A stretch of DNA of 64,000 nucleotides, taken from Alkalihalobacillus trypoxylicola. GTDB taxonomy: Bacteria > Bacillota > Bacilli > Bacillales > Bacillaceae_D. The stretch spans positions 63,142-127,141 of the forward strand of contig NZ_LTAO01000023.1 in assembly GCF_001590785.1 (NCBI RefSeq). Direction: 5' to 3'. Numbering within the stretch: the first letter of the stretch is position 1; the number at the start of each line of letters is the position of its first letter. Below the pieces are notes generated by a model. The model saw only the letters and a program-made list of their open reading frames with translations, had not been told where the DNA came from and searched no databases. A program made the translations under genes and the position numbers. This document shows positions 18,230 to 25,773 of the stretch, piece by piece.

Positions 18230-19477
18230 TTATGATTCGGTTGGTTCAGCTGCAACCTCTTTTTCTAGCCTTTTTCTTTCATAACGATCAATGATAACGG
18301 CGCACGCTGAATCTCCTGTGACATTAACAGCTGTACGCATCATGTCTAGAATTCGGTCAACGGCAAGCACTAATGTGATACCTTCCACCGGTAAGCCTAC
18401 TGAGGATAGTACCATCGCAAGCATAATCATACCAACACCTGGAACTCCAGCTGTCCCAATACTAGCTAATGTGGCAGTCAAAATAATCGTAAGTAAATCC
18501 ATAAAACTCAATGATACGGCAAAAACCTGTGCGATAAAAACCGTTGCGACAGCCTGCATAATCGCTGTTCCATCCATATTAATGGTAGCTCCTAATGGAA
18601 CAACGAATGAAGTAACGGGCTTTGATACTTTTAAATCCTGTTCAGTTACTTTCATCGCTGTTGGCAAGGTCGCATTCGAGCTAGATGTACTAAATGCTAC
18701 TGCCATTACCGGTATATAGGCTTTGAAATGCTCGATTGGATTCCGTTTCGCAAAGATAGCAACAGCTCCACCATACGTAATAATTGTATGAAGAATCAAT
18801 GCAATAATAATCGTAAACATATAAGCTAGCATAGATTGCAGTACAGAAAGCCCTAATTTACCAATTGCGGAGGCAATTAATCCAAAAGCCCCGTAAGGAG
18901 CAAGCTTCATGGCAATTCCAACTAAGAACATCATGACTTCATTACCTTGTTCAACTAGCTTTACTATCCCTTTTGTTTTTTCACCTAATCTCCCTAAAGC
19001 GAGACCGACCAAAATAGCAAAAGCAATAATTTGCAGCATTTCTCCTGACGCCATTGCTTCGATAGGATTTTGAGGAATAATGTTTAATAGAGTTTCCATT
19101 ACAGGAGGCGCTTCATCTGCTTGATAGGTTTCGTCTAAGTCTCCCATCAGCCCTGGCTCTCCAGGCTGTATTAAATACGCCAAAGAAATCGCTAAAGATA
19201 AAGCAATAACGGAGGTCGCCATAAAGTAAATTAAAGCCTTTCCACCAATACGTCCTAAGGCCTTAGGATCACCAAGACCAGCCGCACCCAAAATAATCGA
19301 AAACAACACTAATGGTACAACGACCATCATAATTAAATTAAGGAATATTTGTCCTAAAGGTGTAAATAAATATTCGTCGAAACCATTAAAAACGGCCTCA
19401 GGTACAAAAATATTAAATCCTAAACCGACCAATGCTCCAGCAACTAGTGCTATTAATATCTTTTTTGTTAAATTCAT
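18230..19477 (-). CDS. Dicarboxylate/amino acid:cation symporter (GltT/DctP family)
   Basis: A DAACS-family secondary transporter of about 415 residues that moves glutamate, aspartate or C4-dicarboxylates with sodium or protons. Signature segments are the serine-rich hairpin with SSSNATLPTAM, the NMDGTA motif of helix 7 and GVPGVGMIMLAMVLSSVGLP for hairpin 2. The frame opens at 19513, but the ATG at 19477 (MNLTKKILIALVAGALVG) has AGGAG eight bases upstream and is preferred. Its own terminator and lack of close neighbours indicate a single-gene unit. Which substrate is used cannot be settled from sequence; GltP/GltT and DctP are the alternatives. Confidence 0.9.
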   Translation of the reverse strand: MNLTKKILIALVAGALVGLGFNIFVPEAVFNGFDEYLFTPLGQIFLNLIMMVVVPLVLFSIILGAAGLGDPKALGRIGGKALIYFMATSVIALSLAISLAYLIQPGEPGLMGDLDETYQADEAPPVMETLLNIIPQNPIEAMASGEMLQIIAFAILVGLALGRLGEKTKGIVKLVEQGNEVMMFLVGIAMKLAPYGAFGLIASAIGKLGLSVLQSMLAYMFTIIIALILHTIITYGGAVAIFAKRNPIEHFKAYIPVMAVAFSTSSSNATLPTAMKVTEQDLKVSKPVTSFVVPLGATINMDGTAIMQAVATVFIAQVFAVSLSFMDLLTIILTATLASIGTAGVPGVGMIMLAMVLSSVGLPVEGITLVLAVDRILDMMRTAVNVTGDSACAVIIDRYERKRLEKEVAAEPTES

Positions 19478-19687
19478 CTCACTTTCTCCTCTCAACAGCA
19501 AACATTGCTTCATTTTTACTTTTAAACAACATGAGATTCGTTTCGTTTTGTAAGGATAATTGACAAAATATTCCTATAAAATTGAATAAAAGTAAAATTA
19601 AGGTAAACATTTCCAAAAGCAAGAACCTCTGAACTAACAATTCCCTTAGTTCATCGATTCTAATCCTTTTTGTTATTTATTTGTTTT

Positions 19688-19927
19688 TTATTTTTTAGTT
19701 AGGCTTTTTCCAAGCTTCATACACACTTTTTCGATTACTTGATCCTCATTTGGCGCTGCTACTGGTCGATTGTTTACAAAAACAAAAGATTTCTTTCTAC
19801 CAGGTCCGCAATAGGACTGACAGCGAATATCAATTGTAGCTTCTGAATCGACTTGATTTAATCGTGGAATCAATGTTTTAATGTTTGTTGCTTGACATTC
19901 ATCACAGATTCGAAATTCATTCGCCAT
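19688..19927 (-). CDS. DUF1450 family small protein
   Basis: A 79-residue protein with a cysteine pattern CDEC...C.SYCGPGR followed by [11 protein letters not shown]. This is like the DUF1450 family, to which B. subtilis YuzB belongs. The spaced cysteines and the CxSYCG segment suggest a thioredoxin-like [2Fe-2S] or metal-binding fold, but the function is unknown. It starts at ATG (19927) with AAAGGT upstream. It lies alone between the symporter gene and lipL; the 210 bp between it and the symporter start contain no other gene. Confidence 0.75.
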   Translation of the reverse strand: MANEFRICDECQATNIKTLIPRLNQVDSEATIDIRCQSYCGPGRKKSFVFVNNRPVAAPNEDQVIEKVCMKLGKSLTKK

Positions 19928-20020
19928 CCCATCTTCTACCTTTCTTTCTCAGCATAAAAAACAAAACGATTTTCCCAATATACCACATTTTTTTCTTTTT
20001 GTAACCTTAGCAAAGTTGAT

Positions 20021-20050
20021 TTAACAGTATTTAACTAATCATGCTATAAT
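20021..20050 (+). promoter_or_regulatory. Predicted SigA promoter of lipL
   Basis: TTAACA (20021-20026), an 18-bp spacer and TATAAT (20045-20050) preceded by TGC, an extended -10 element. It lies about 65 bp before the lipL start. Confidence 0.6.
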
Positions 20051-20116
20051 AAGCGAGTTATAATGTAATACTAATCGTGATTATAACGTATCAAAACATT
20101 AGAGGTGTAATTGAAC

Positions 20117-20950
20117 GTGATGGACAAAGATTTCAATAAATATTTCAATAATAAGTGGAGATTTATCGATCATACAAAGCTTGGTTTAGATTGGTCCGCC
20201 TTACATTCCTTTGCTTATGACGATACGATCTGCCATTCAGTCGGTAAAGAAGCCATGCCATCAACATTACGAGCTTGGGTTCATTCAAAGACTATTGTGC
20301 TCGGAACTCAGGATAGTCGACTACCTAAAATTGAGGACGGACTTTCTTATTTAAATCATCAAGAATATGATGTAATCGTAAGGAATTCTGGAGGTCTTGC
20401 TGTTGTATTAGATGACCAAATTTTGAATATATCTCTTATTCTCAAAGAGGATAAAGGGTTTAGTATTAACAGAGGCTACGACTTAATGCTACAGCTGATT
20501 ACGGAAATGTTTCCTCATGTAGAGATAAAGGCCGGTGAAATTGTAGGCTCCTATTGCCCTGGAAGCTATGATTTAAGTATCGGTGGAAAGAAATTTGCAG
20601 GAATTTCACAAAGAAGAATCCGTAACGGAATTGCCATCCAAATTTACTTATGCATTTCTGGTAGTGGTTCAAATAGAGCTCGTCTTATTCAATCTTTCTA
20701 TTCGAAAGCTGTACAAGGTTTAAAAGCAAATTTTGATTATCCGATTATAGAGCCTTCTACGATGGCCTCTTTAGAGGAGCTTTTAAACGACTCCTCACTG
20801 ACCGTACAAAATGTATTACATAGAGCCTATCAAGTCTTGGAAAGACTAGGTGCAGAATTTGTTAATACCGGACTTTCAGAGGATGAAAAGGTTGCCTTCT
20901 CGAACCATTTAGAGAAAGTTTCGATTCGTAATGAAAAATGCTTGCCTTAG
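20117..20950 (+). CDS. lipL: Octanoyl-[GcvH]:protein N-octanoyltransferase LipL
   Basis: LipL moves the octanoyl group from GcvH to the E2 subunits of 2-oxoacid dehydrogenases, the amidotransfer step in the Bacillus lipoate pathway. The protein matches B. subtilis LipL (YwfL) along its length. It has VIVRNSGGLAVVLDD, the catalytic cysteine in GEIVGSYCPGSYDLSIGGKK and the AGISQRRIRNG segment of the lipoate-ligase fold. Three in-frame starts are possible: TTG 20111, GTG 20117 and ATG 20120. AGAGGTG ends at 20107, 9 nt from the GTG, so I use the GTG. The location before pta and hemQ is conserved with B. subtilis. Confidence 0.93.
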   Translation: MMDKDFNKYFNNKWRFIDHTKLGLDWSALHSFAYDDTICHSVGKEAMPSTLRAWVHSKTIVLGTQDSRLPKIEDGLSYLNHQEYDVIVRNSGGLAVVLDDQILNISLILKEDKGFSINRGYDLMLQLITEMFPHVEIKAGEIVGSYCPGSYDLSIGGKKFAGISQRRIRNGIAIQIYLCISGSGSNRARLIQSFYSKAVQGLKANFDYPIIEPSTMASLEELLNDSSLTVQNVLHRAYQVLERLGAEFVNTGLSEDEKVAFSNHLEKVSIRNEKCLP

Positions 20951-21130
20951 ATAAGGAGACATTCTCACCCTCTCGGTCAAATCCCTTTCCCGATAATCGT
21001 TCTAATCACTAAACATACCTGACATAAATAACCACTAAAATACGAGTATTATCAACATAAACGATAACGACAGGTTTCATCCTAATAAAAGGAATAAAGA
21101 GGTTGAACCACCTCTATATAGCAATAAAAA

Positions 21131-21425
21131 AAGAGACTGTGACAATACTCACGAATGAATGATTCCACACCTGATAGGTGCCCAGCTGTTCGCTCCCCCA
21201 AGACACTTCGCGTCCGGTGGGTGGCGCCGAACTAACTTTTTTTAAAAGTGGATTTCGGCATGGCCATTTTCCTCCCACTGGAGTCTCTCCGTGCCTTGTG
21301 TCTGCTAGCTTGCGTCTTCCATAGGGAATCTACCCATTCAAAAAAACCTCCTTTTTTCTAGAAGGAGGTTTCATTGTTCGTTATTGATGTTTGCATCCAT
21401 TACACACATCACTTCAAGTTTCTCT
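21131..21425 (+). repeat. Family-2 terminator-bearing repeat, copy A
   Basis: It fills most of the 510 bp between lipL and pta; the rest (20951-21130) shows nothing definite. The order of blocks is a GATTCCACACCT hairpin (CACCT/AGGTG), TTCGCTCCCCCAAGACACTT, then GCCGAACTAACTTTTTTTAA pairing with AAAAGTGGATTTCGGC, ACTGGAGTCTC, a strong hairpin AACCTCCTT/AAGGAGGTT, and a tail with TTTGCATCCATTACACACAT. Full copies lie at 35740 and 38141 (same orientation) and 42085 (inverted); tail-only copies lie at 32545 and 63175. Confidence 0.85.
21344..21371 (-). terminator. pta terminator inside the family-2 repeat
   Basis: Read on the minus strand, AAACCTCCTT pairs with AAGGAGGTTT and runs into TTTTTTT. 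It is about 100 bp past the pta stop, and no other terminator lies in between. Confidence 0.7.
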
Positions 21426-21468
21426 AATGTAATGATTTTAAAACAGGTTTTGTCCCATCCTCATTTAC

Positions 21469-22458
21469 TTAATTAGGGACTTTTTGTGTAATAGCCTGCA
21501 TCGCAGTAATGAGCGATAGCTTATACACATCAGATACATTACATCCTCTAGATAAATCATTTACTGGTTTGTTTAATCCTTGTAAAATAGGTCCAATTGC
21601 ATCGTAACCGCCGAGACGTTGAGCAATTTTATAACCTAAATTTCCTGACTCAAGACTTGGGAAAATGAAAACATTCGCTTGTCCTTGTAATGGAGAATCT
21701 GGTGCTTTCTTTTGGGCAACTGCTGGAACAAAAGCGGCATCGAATTGGAATTCACCATCAATCACTAAATCTGGTCGTGCTGTTTGTGCAAGCTTAGTCG
21801 CTTCAGACACTTTTTGAGTTTCAATTGATGAGGCGGATCCTTTCGTTGAAAAGCTAAGCATCGCTACCTTCGGATCAATATCAAATACCTTTGCTGTTTC
21901 TGCTGTCGCAATTGCAATCTCAGATAGCTCCTCACTATTTGGTGCAATGTTAATCGCACAATCTCCAAACACGAATTTTTGATCCTCTTTCACCATAATA
22001 AAGACACCAGATGTTCTTTTAATACCTGGCTGAGTTTTTATAATTTGAAGTGCCGGACGCACCGTATCTCCTGTAGAATGAGCCGCGCCACTTACTAAGC
22101 CATCGGCAATTTCCATATAAACAAGCATTGTACCAAAGTAGTTAACGTCTTTTAATTTCTCAGAGGCGGATTCTTCCGTTTCCTTTCCTTTTCGACGCTC
22201 TACAAAAGCAGCTACCATCTCGTCAAATCTTTCGTAATGGTTAGGATCTAATACTTGGATCCCTTCAATGCTTAAATTTAATTGATTGGCTAGCTCGTTT
22301 ACTTCTTTTTGTGAACCAATCAAGATGGGCTTTACTACTTTATCTTTCTCTAATAAAACCGCTGCTTCCAAAACACGTTCATCTGTCGCTTCTGGTAGCA
22401 CAATAGTCGGTTGATGTTTTTCAACTTGTTCCTTTATAACTTTAAAAAGGTCGCTCAT
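21469..22458 (-). CDS. pta: Phosphate acetyltransferase
   Basis: Pta converts acetyl-CoA and phosphate to acetyl phosphate and CoA in overflow metabolism. The protein of about 329 residues matches B. subtilis Pta from ADLF-like MSDLFKVIKEQ to DVYKLSLITAMQAI. It includes LVSGAAHSTGDTVRPALQIIKT, FGDCAINIAPNSEELSEIAI and the PILQGLNKPVNDLSRGC segment near the CoA site. The frame opens at ATG 22464, but AGGAGG is only one base from it and seven from the ATG at 22458, so the latter is the start. Synteny with hemQ (divergent) is as in B. subtilis ywfI/pta. A cre-like site lies upstream. Confidence 0.96.
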   Translation of the reverse strand: MSDLFKVIKEQVEKHQPTIVLPEATDERVLEAAVLLEKDKVVKPILIGSQKEVNELANQLNLSIEGIQVLDPNHYERFDEMVAAFVERRKGKETEESASEKLKDVNYFGTMLVYMEIADGLVSGAAHSTGDTVRPALQIIKTQPGIKRTSGVFIMVKEDQKFVFGDCAINIAPNSEELSEIAIATAETAKVFDIDPKVAMLSFSTKGSASSIETQKVSEATKLAQTARPDLVIDGEFQFDAAFVPAVAQKKAPDSPLQGQANVFIFPSLESGNLGYKIAQRLGGYDAIGPILQGLNKPVNDLSRGCNVSDVYKLSLITAMQAITQKVPN

Positions 22459-22919
22459 GACCATGCCTCCTCATAAACTACATATACAATCACTATATAT
22501 GCTTATATTTACAGCATACCCCTCTTTTTTCGAAATGAAAACAGTCTAAGCCAATGTTTCCTTAAAGTAAAAATTTTTCAAAAATAGAAAGCGTTCTATT
22601 TAACTTTTTCATCCATTTAATGGATGAATTTAGCCTAATTTTAAAAAAGAACCCTATCATTCAGCCTATATATTTATTGTAACATTGTGATTGCTTTCTC
22701 AAGGATTTCAATTATTAAGATTTTGTGAAATGTTGAACATAATCTAAACTTCAGCTCTTGAAATCATTTTTTAATAGGAATTATTCACAATAAAACCAAC
22801 AACATGATTACATATTAAGCTTCACTAAATCGTCTTTCTTCATTTTATTCTCTCCAGCTATTTATGGTATGATACAAATGTCTAGATTTGATGAAGATGA
22901 ATAAAAGGAGTCGGTTCAA
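22459..22919. other. pta-hemQ divergent intergenic region
   Basis: This 460-bp AT-rich gap holds no gene. It has a possible catabolite-responsive element near 22586-22599 and, close to hemQ, an extended -10 TGGTATGAT (22865-22873) without a clear -35, plus AAAGGAG as the hemQ ribosome site. I see nothing else definite. Confidence 0.5.
22586..22599 (+). promoter_or_regulatory. Weak cre-like site upstream of pta
   Basis: AGAAAGCGTTCTAT matches 11 of 14 positions of the consensus TGWAANCGNTNWCA. B. subtilis pta is activated by CcpA from an upstream cre, so the position is plausible, but the match is weak at the outer bases. Confidence 0.35.
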
Positions 22920-23669
22920 ATGATTGAGGCAGCAAAAACCTTAGATGGATGGTATTGTTTACATGATTTTCGTACGATTAATTGGTCATCATGGAAAACA
23001 TTAGATACAGATAAACAGCAACAAATCATAGCAGAATTTGAAGAAGCTCTTGCTAGTTGGGAAAATGTTGAAGCTGAAGGCCAAGGCAGTCATGCTTTAT
23101 ATTCTATAGTTGGGCAAAAAGCCGACATTATGATTGTACTTCTTCGACCTACAATGAAAGAGCTGAATGAATTAGAGTTAGCTTTTAATAAAACCGAACT
23201 TGCTGAATATACAATTCCTAACTATTCTTATGTATCAGTCGTTGAGTTGAGTAATTACATGGCAGGCGATAGTAATGAGGACCCTTATCAAAACCCTCAT
23301 GTTCGCTCAAGACTCTATCCAACGCTTCCAAAAACAGAGCATGTTTGTTTTTATCCTATGGATAAAAGAAGAGAGTATGATGCCAATTGGTACATGCTTC
23401 CTATGGATGAACGACGCGAGTTAATGCGTAGTCATGGACTTATCGGTCGAAGTTATGCAGGTAAAGTCAAACAAATGATTACAGGTTCTGTCGGCTTTGA
23501 TGATTGGGAATGGGGAGTTACATTGTTCGCTGAAGATGTTCTTCAATTTAAGAAGCTAATTTATGAAATGCGTTTTGATGAAGTTTCAGCTCGTTATGCT
23601 GAATTTGGTTCTTTCTTTGTTGGAAACTTACTGAAAAAAGAAGAGCTATTAACGTATTTTAAAATATAA
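22920..23669 (+). CDS. hemQ: Coproheme decarboxylase HemQ
   Basis: HemQ performs the last step of the coproporphyrin-dependent haem pathway, the oxidative double decarboxylation of Fe-coproporphyrin III to haem b. The 249-residue protein matches the Firmicute family (YwfI). It has catalytic Y145 and K149 in FYPMDKRR, R131 in RSRLYP, and H172, the proximal haem ligand, in MRSHGLIGR. These numbers coincide exactly with those known for the Geobacillus enzyme. AAAGGAG lies before the ATG. It diverges from pta and ends at a strong terminator. Confidence 0.96.
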   Translation: MIEAAKTLDGWYCLHDFRTINWSSWKTLDTDKQQQIIAEFEEALASWENVEAEGQGSHALYSIVGQKADIMIVLLRPTMKELNELELAFNKTELAEYTIPNYSYVSVVELSNYMAGDSNEDPYQNPHVRSRLYPTLPKTEHVCFYPMDKRREYDANWYMLPMDERRELMRSHGLIGRSYAGKVKQMITGSVGFDDWEWGVTLFAEDVLQFKKLIYEMRFDEVSARYAEFGSFFVGNLLKKEELLTYFKI

Positions 23670-23695
23670 ATACATGACTACTATCTAAATGTTGA

Positions 23696-23725
23696 GAGTG
23701 AAATCGCAGAGATTTCACTCTTTTT
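23696..23725 (+). terminator. hemQ terminator
   Basis: GAGTGAAATC, loop GCAGA, GATTTCACTC, then TTTTT: a perfect 10-bp stem. Confidence 0.9.
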
Positions 23726-23796
23726 GATCCATTATTATGCTATTTTACCTTATAATGAAACGACTAGATTAATGAAATGATATTGGAGGAATTCCT

Positions 23797-24429
23797 TTGT
23801 TTTACTACTCAAAAAAGCAAAAAATTAGAGGCTGGAAAAGACAAAAGAGGAAGATTGAACGATGGAAGCAAGCAGCGATAGATTTAGATATTGATTATAT
23901 TAGAGAGTATCAACGAACAAACACGAAGTTATCGATCCCTCCTTTTTATAGATTAATTCGAAGAAATCCACCTTCTTGGTATAATACGCTTTTATTAGAA
24001 GCCATGCTCGAGGTTTATATGGAATGGCACCAGAAAATGAAAAAGGAAAACGAAGATTTTTATTTAAAAATCTGGTTATACCATCCACACTTTATCGAAT
24101 CTCAAATCGTGGTTGCCTATAAAGATTACTTACATGCTTATGATGATACTTTTATAAAAAGAACGAATTCTAAACCATTCCCCTATCACATTTTTCAATC
24201 CTTACAAAACCAATTAAAACAATTCGAGTGGGAATTATGTATGAATACTCTTTATTATGATGAATCTGAATTTACTGAATGGATAATGGACGGACAAATT
24301 TCCGAAAAAGAAGTACAAGCTATTAAACAAAAAGCGTATGATGTTTCAAGTATTCATTTAGAAAATGACACACAATATTTAATCGATAAAGGCGATGTTT
24401 GGGTAGGAACCTTATCATACCAAGATTAA
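23797..24429 (+). CDS. Hypothetical protein, 210 aa
   Basis: I do not recognise this gene. It starts at TTG (23797), supported by GGAGGA six bases upstream. The product is soluble. A very basic N-terminus (KKQKIRGWKRQKRKIERWK) is followed by a mixed helical region rich in aromatic residues (PPFYRLIRRNPPSWYNTLLLEAMLE, YMEWHQKM, IWLYHPHFIESQIVVAYKDY) and an acidic C-terminal third ending VWVGTLSYQD. No signal peptide, membrane helix or cysteine pair is seen. It lies between hemQ and the spore germination pair cwlJ-gerQ, with its own ribosome site and no hairpin directly after it. The quality of the start site and the length argue that it is a real gene. Confidence 0.75.
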   Translation: MFYYSKKQKIRGWKRQKRKIERWKQAAIDLDIDYIREYQRTNTKLSIPPFYRLIRRNPPSWYNTLLLEAMLEVYMEWHQKMKKENEDFYLKIWLYHPHFIESQIVVAYKDYLHAYDDTFIKRTNSKPFPYHIFQSLQNQLKQFEWELCMNTLYYDESEFTEWIMDGQISEKEVQAIKQKAYDVSSIHLENDTQYLIDKGDVWVGTLSYQD

Positions 24430-24491
24430 ATCCTCCCCTACTTATTTAGCTTGCTCTTTATCAGCTTCACTCCACCTTTTCGAAAAAAAGA

Positions 24492-24519
24492 ATAGTTTTT
24501 TAACAAGGAACATATAGAT
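24492..24519 (+). promoter_or_regulatory. Possible SigE promoter of cwlJ-gerQ
   Basis: ATA (24492-24494), 16 bp, then CATATAGAT (24511-24519) resembles the SigE mother-cell consensus (ATA, then CATACANT). It lies about 95 bp before cwlJ. Homologous cwlJ genes are SigE-dependent, which supports it; the -10 has one or two mismatches. Confidence 0.4.
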
Positions 24520-24611
24520 GAATTAAATTGGCTTGTGGTCGGTAAGCGGCAGGAAGCTTGCCAAAAAAGACCTCGATTCAACAAGAACCATCATCATGGG
24601 AGGTGAAGATT

Positions 24612-25043
24612 TTGGCCGTCATCAAGGCTACTTCAAGTGATATCGATATGCTTGCACGCCTTATGCGTGCAGAAGCTGAAGGAGAAGGCGAAATTGGCAT
24701 GTTAAATGCCGGAAATGTGATGGTCAACCGAGTACGTGTTCGATGTCTTGATTTTGGAAATGTTAATACCATTCCACAAATGGCCTTTCAGTCGCCAGGA
24801 GGCTTTGAAGCCGTACAAAAAAGTTATTTTTACCAGCAAGCAAGAGAGCGGGACAGACGATTAGCCAGAAGGTTGATTAACGGCGAAAGAGTTAATCCTG
24901 CAGAGTTTGCACTTTGGTTCTTTCGACCAGATGGTCCTTGTCCAGAACAATGGTGGGGACAATGGAACTCTGGACGTTACAAAAACCACTGTTTCTATAC
25001 TCCGTTAGCATCTGAATGTGAAGAAGTTTATAATACCTTCTAG
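24612..25043 (+). CDS. cwlJ: Spore cortex lytic enzyme CwlJ
   Basis: CwlJ is a cell-wall hydrolase in the spore coat that degrades cortex peptidoglycan during germination and responds to Ca-dipicolinate. The sequence carries the Hydrolase_2 (SleB catalytic) pattern: ARLMRAEAEGEGEIGMLNAGNVMVNR with the catalytic Glu, FFRPDGPCPEQWWGQW and NHCFYTP, ending EEVYNTF as in B. subtilis CwlJ. The frame is open from 24558, but the TTG at 24612 has GGAGGTGA eight bases upstream and yields 143 residues against 142 in B. subtilis, with AVIKATSSDID matching AVVRATSADVD. gerQ follows by 40 bp. No signal peptide is present, as expected for a coat-assembled protein. Confidence 0.93.
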   Translation: MAVIKATSSDIDMLARLMRAEAEGEGEIGMLNAGNVMVNRVRVRCLDFGNVNTIPQMAFQSPGGFEAVQKSYFYQQARERDRRLARRLINGERVNPAEFALWFFRPDGPCPEQWWGQWNSGRYKNHCFYTPLASECEEVYNTF

Positions 25044-25082
25044 CTTAGAAAATGAATCTAATTTTTAAGGGAGCGATGACTT

Positions 25083-25562
25083 GTGTATCAATATTGGCCA
25101 GGAGCATATAATCAGCAAGGGACACAAGTAGAGCAACAATATGGTAACCAGTCACAGCCAACACCTCAATCTTCTTACTCACAGCCACAGCAAAGGCAAA
25201 GTCAAAATTTTTCTGCAGCTAATTATCAAGTACCTGGGTTTGCCCTACAGCAACAAGGTGGGGGTAATCAAACCTCACTTCCACTTGAACAATCCTTTAT
25301 TGAGAATATATTACGTTTAAATAAAGGAAAAATAGCCTCTTTTTATATGACCTTTGAAAACAATTCAGAATGGAACGCACGAGTTTTTAGAGGCCGTTTA
25401 GAGGAAGCTGGACGCGACCACATCATCGTTAGTAATCCAGAAAATGGAGAATACTATTTACTACTGATGGTAACGCTTGATTATGTAGTATTTGATGAAC
25501 CGATTGAATATGAATATCCATTTGGTTCAGGAGCTCAATTAACTCAATATGCTCCACGATAA
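25083..25562 (+). CDS. gerQ: Spore coat protein GerQ
   Basis: GerQ is a coat protein needed for CwlJ localisation; it is cross-linked by transglutaminase in the coat. The product of 159 residues has a Gln/Tyr/Pro-rich N-terminal half (to about residue 70), then the conserved QSFIENILRLNKGKIASFYMTFENN and REDHIIVSNPENGEYYLLLMVTLDYVVFDEPI-type block (here GRDHIIVSNP). Length is somewhat below the 181 residues of B. subtilis. The start is GTG (25083), with AAGGGAG upstream. Being directly downstream of cwlJ, it forms the germination pair also seen in the B. cereus group. Confidence 0.93.
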   Translation: MYQYWPGAYNQQGTQVEQQYGNQSQPTPQSSYSQPQQRQSQNFSAANYQVPGFALQQQGGGNQTSLPLEQSFIENILRLNKGKIASFYMTFENNSEWNARVFRGRLEEAGRDHIIVSNPENGEYYLLLMVTLDYVVFDEPIEYEYPFGSGAQLTQYAPR

Positions 25563-25567
25563 ATAAC

Positions 25568-25604
25568 AAAAAACGAGTCCATTTTTATATTGGACTCGTT
25601 TTTA
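25568..25604 (+). terminator. gerQ terminator
   Basis: AAAAACGAGTCCA pairs with TGGACTCGTTTTT around a short AT loop just after the gerQ stop. Confidence 0.9.
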
Positions 25605-25773
25605 TTATGTTCAATAGTGAATTCTCTATTTTTGAAATCATTGAGGTTTAATTACCAAGGAAGGTAACGAATGTTTTAACCTAGTTAATTCGAATTGAAC
25701 GATTAGTATAACAACTACTACTATTATTCCTAGATGTATGGCTCAGATTAAAGGAAACATTTATACATGACTA

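Noticed and set aside
24558-24611. Earlier ATG for cwlJ
   Set aside because: No ribosome site at 24558, and the TTG at 24612 aligns exactly with the known CwlJ start.
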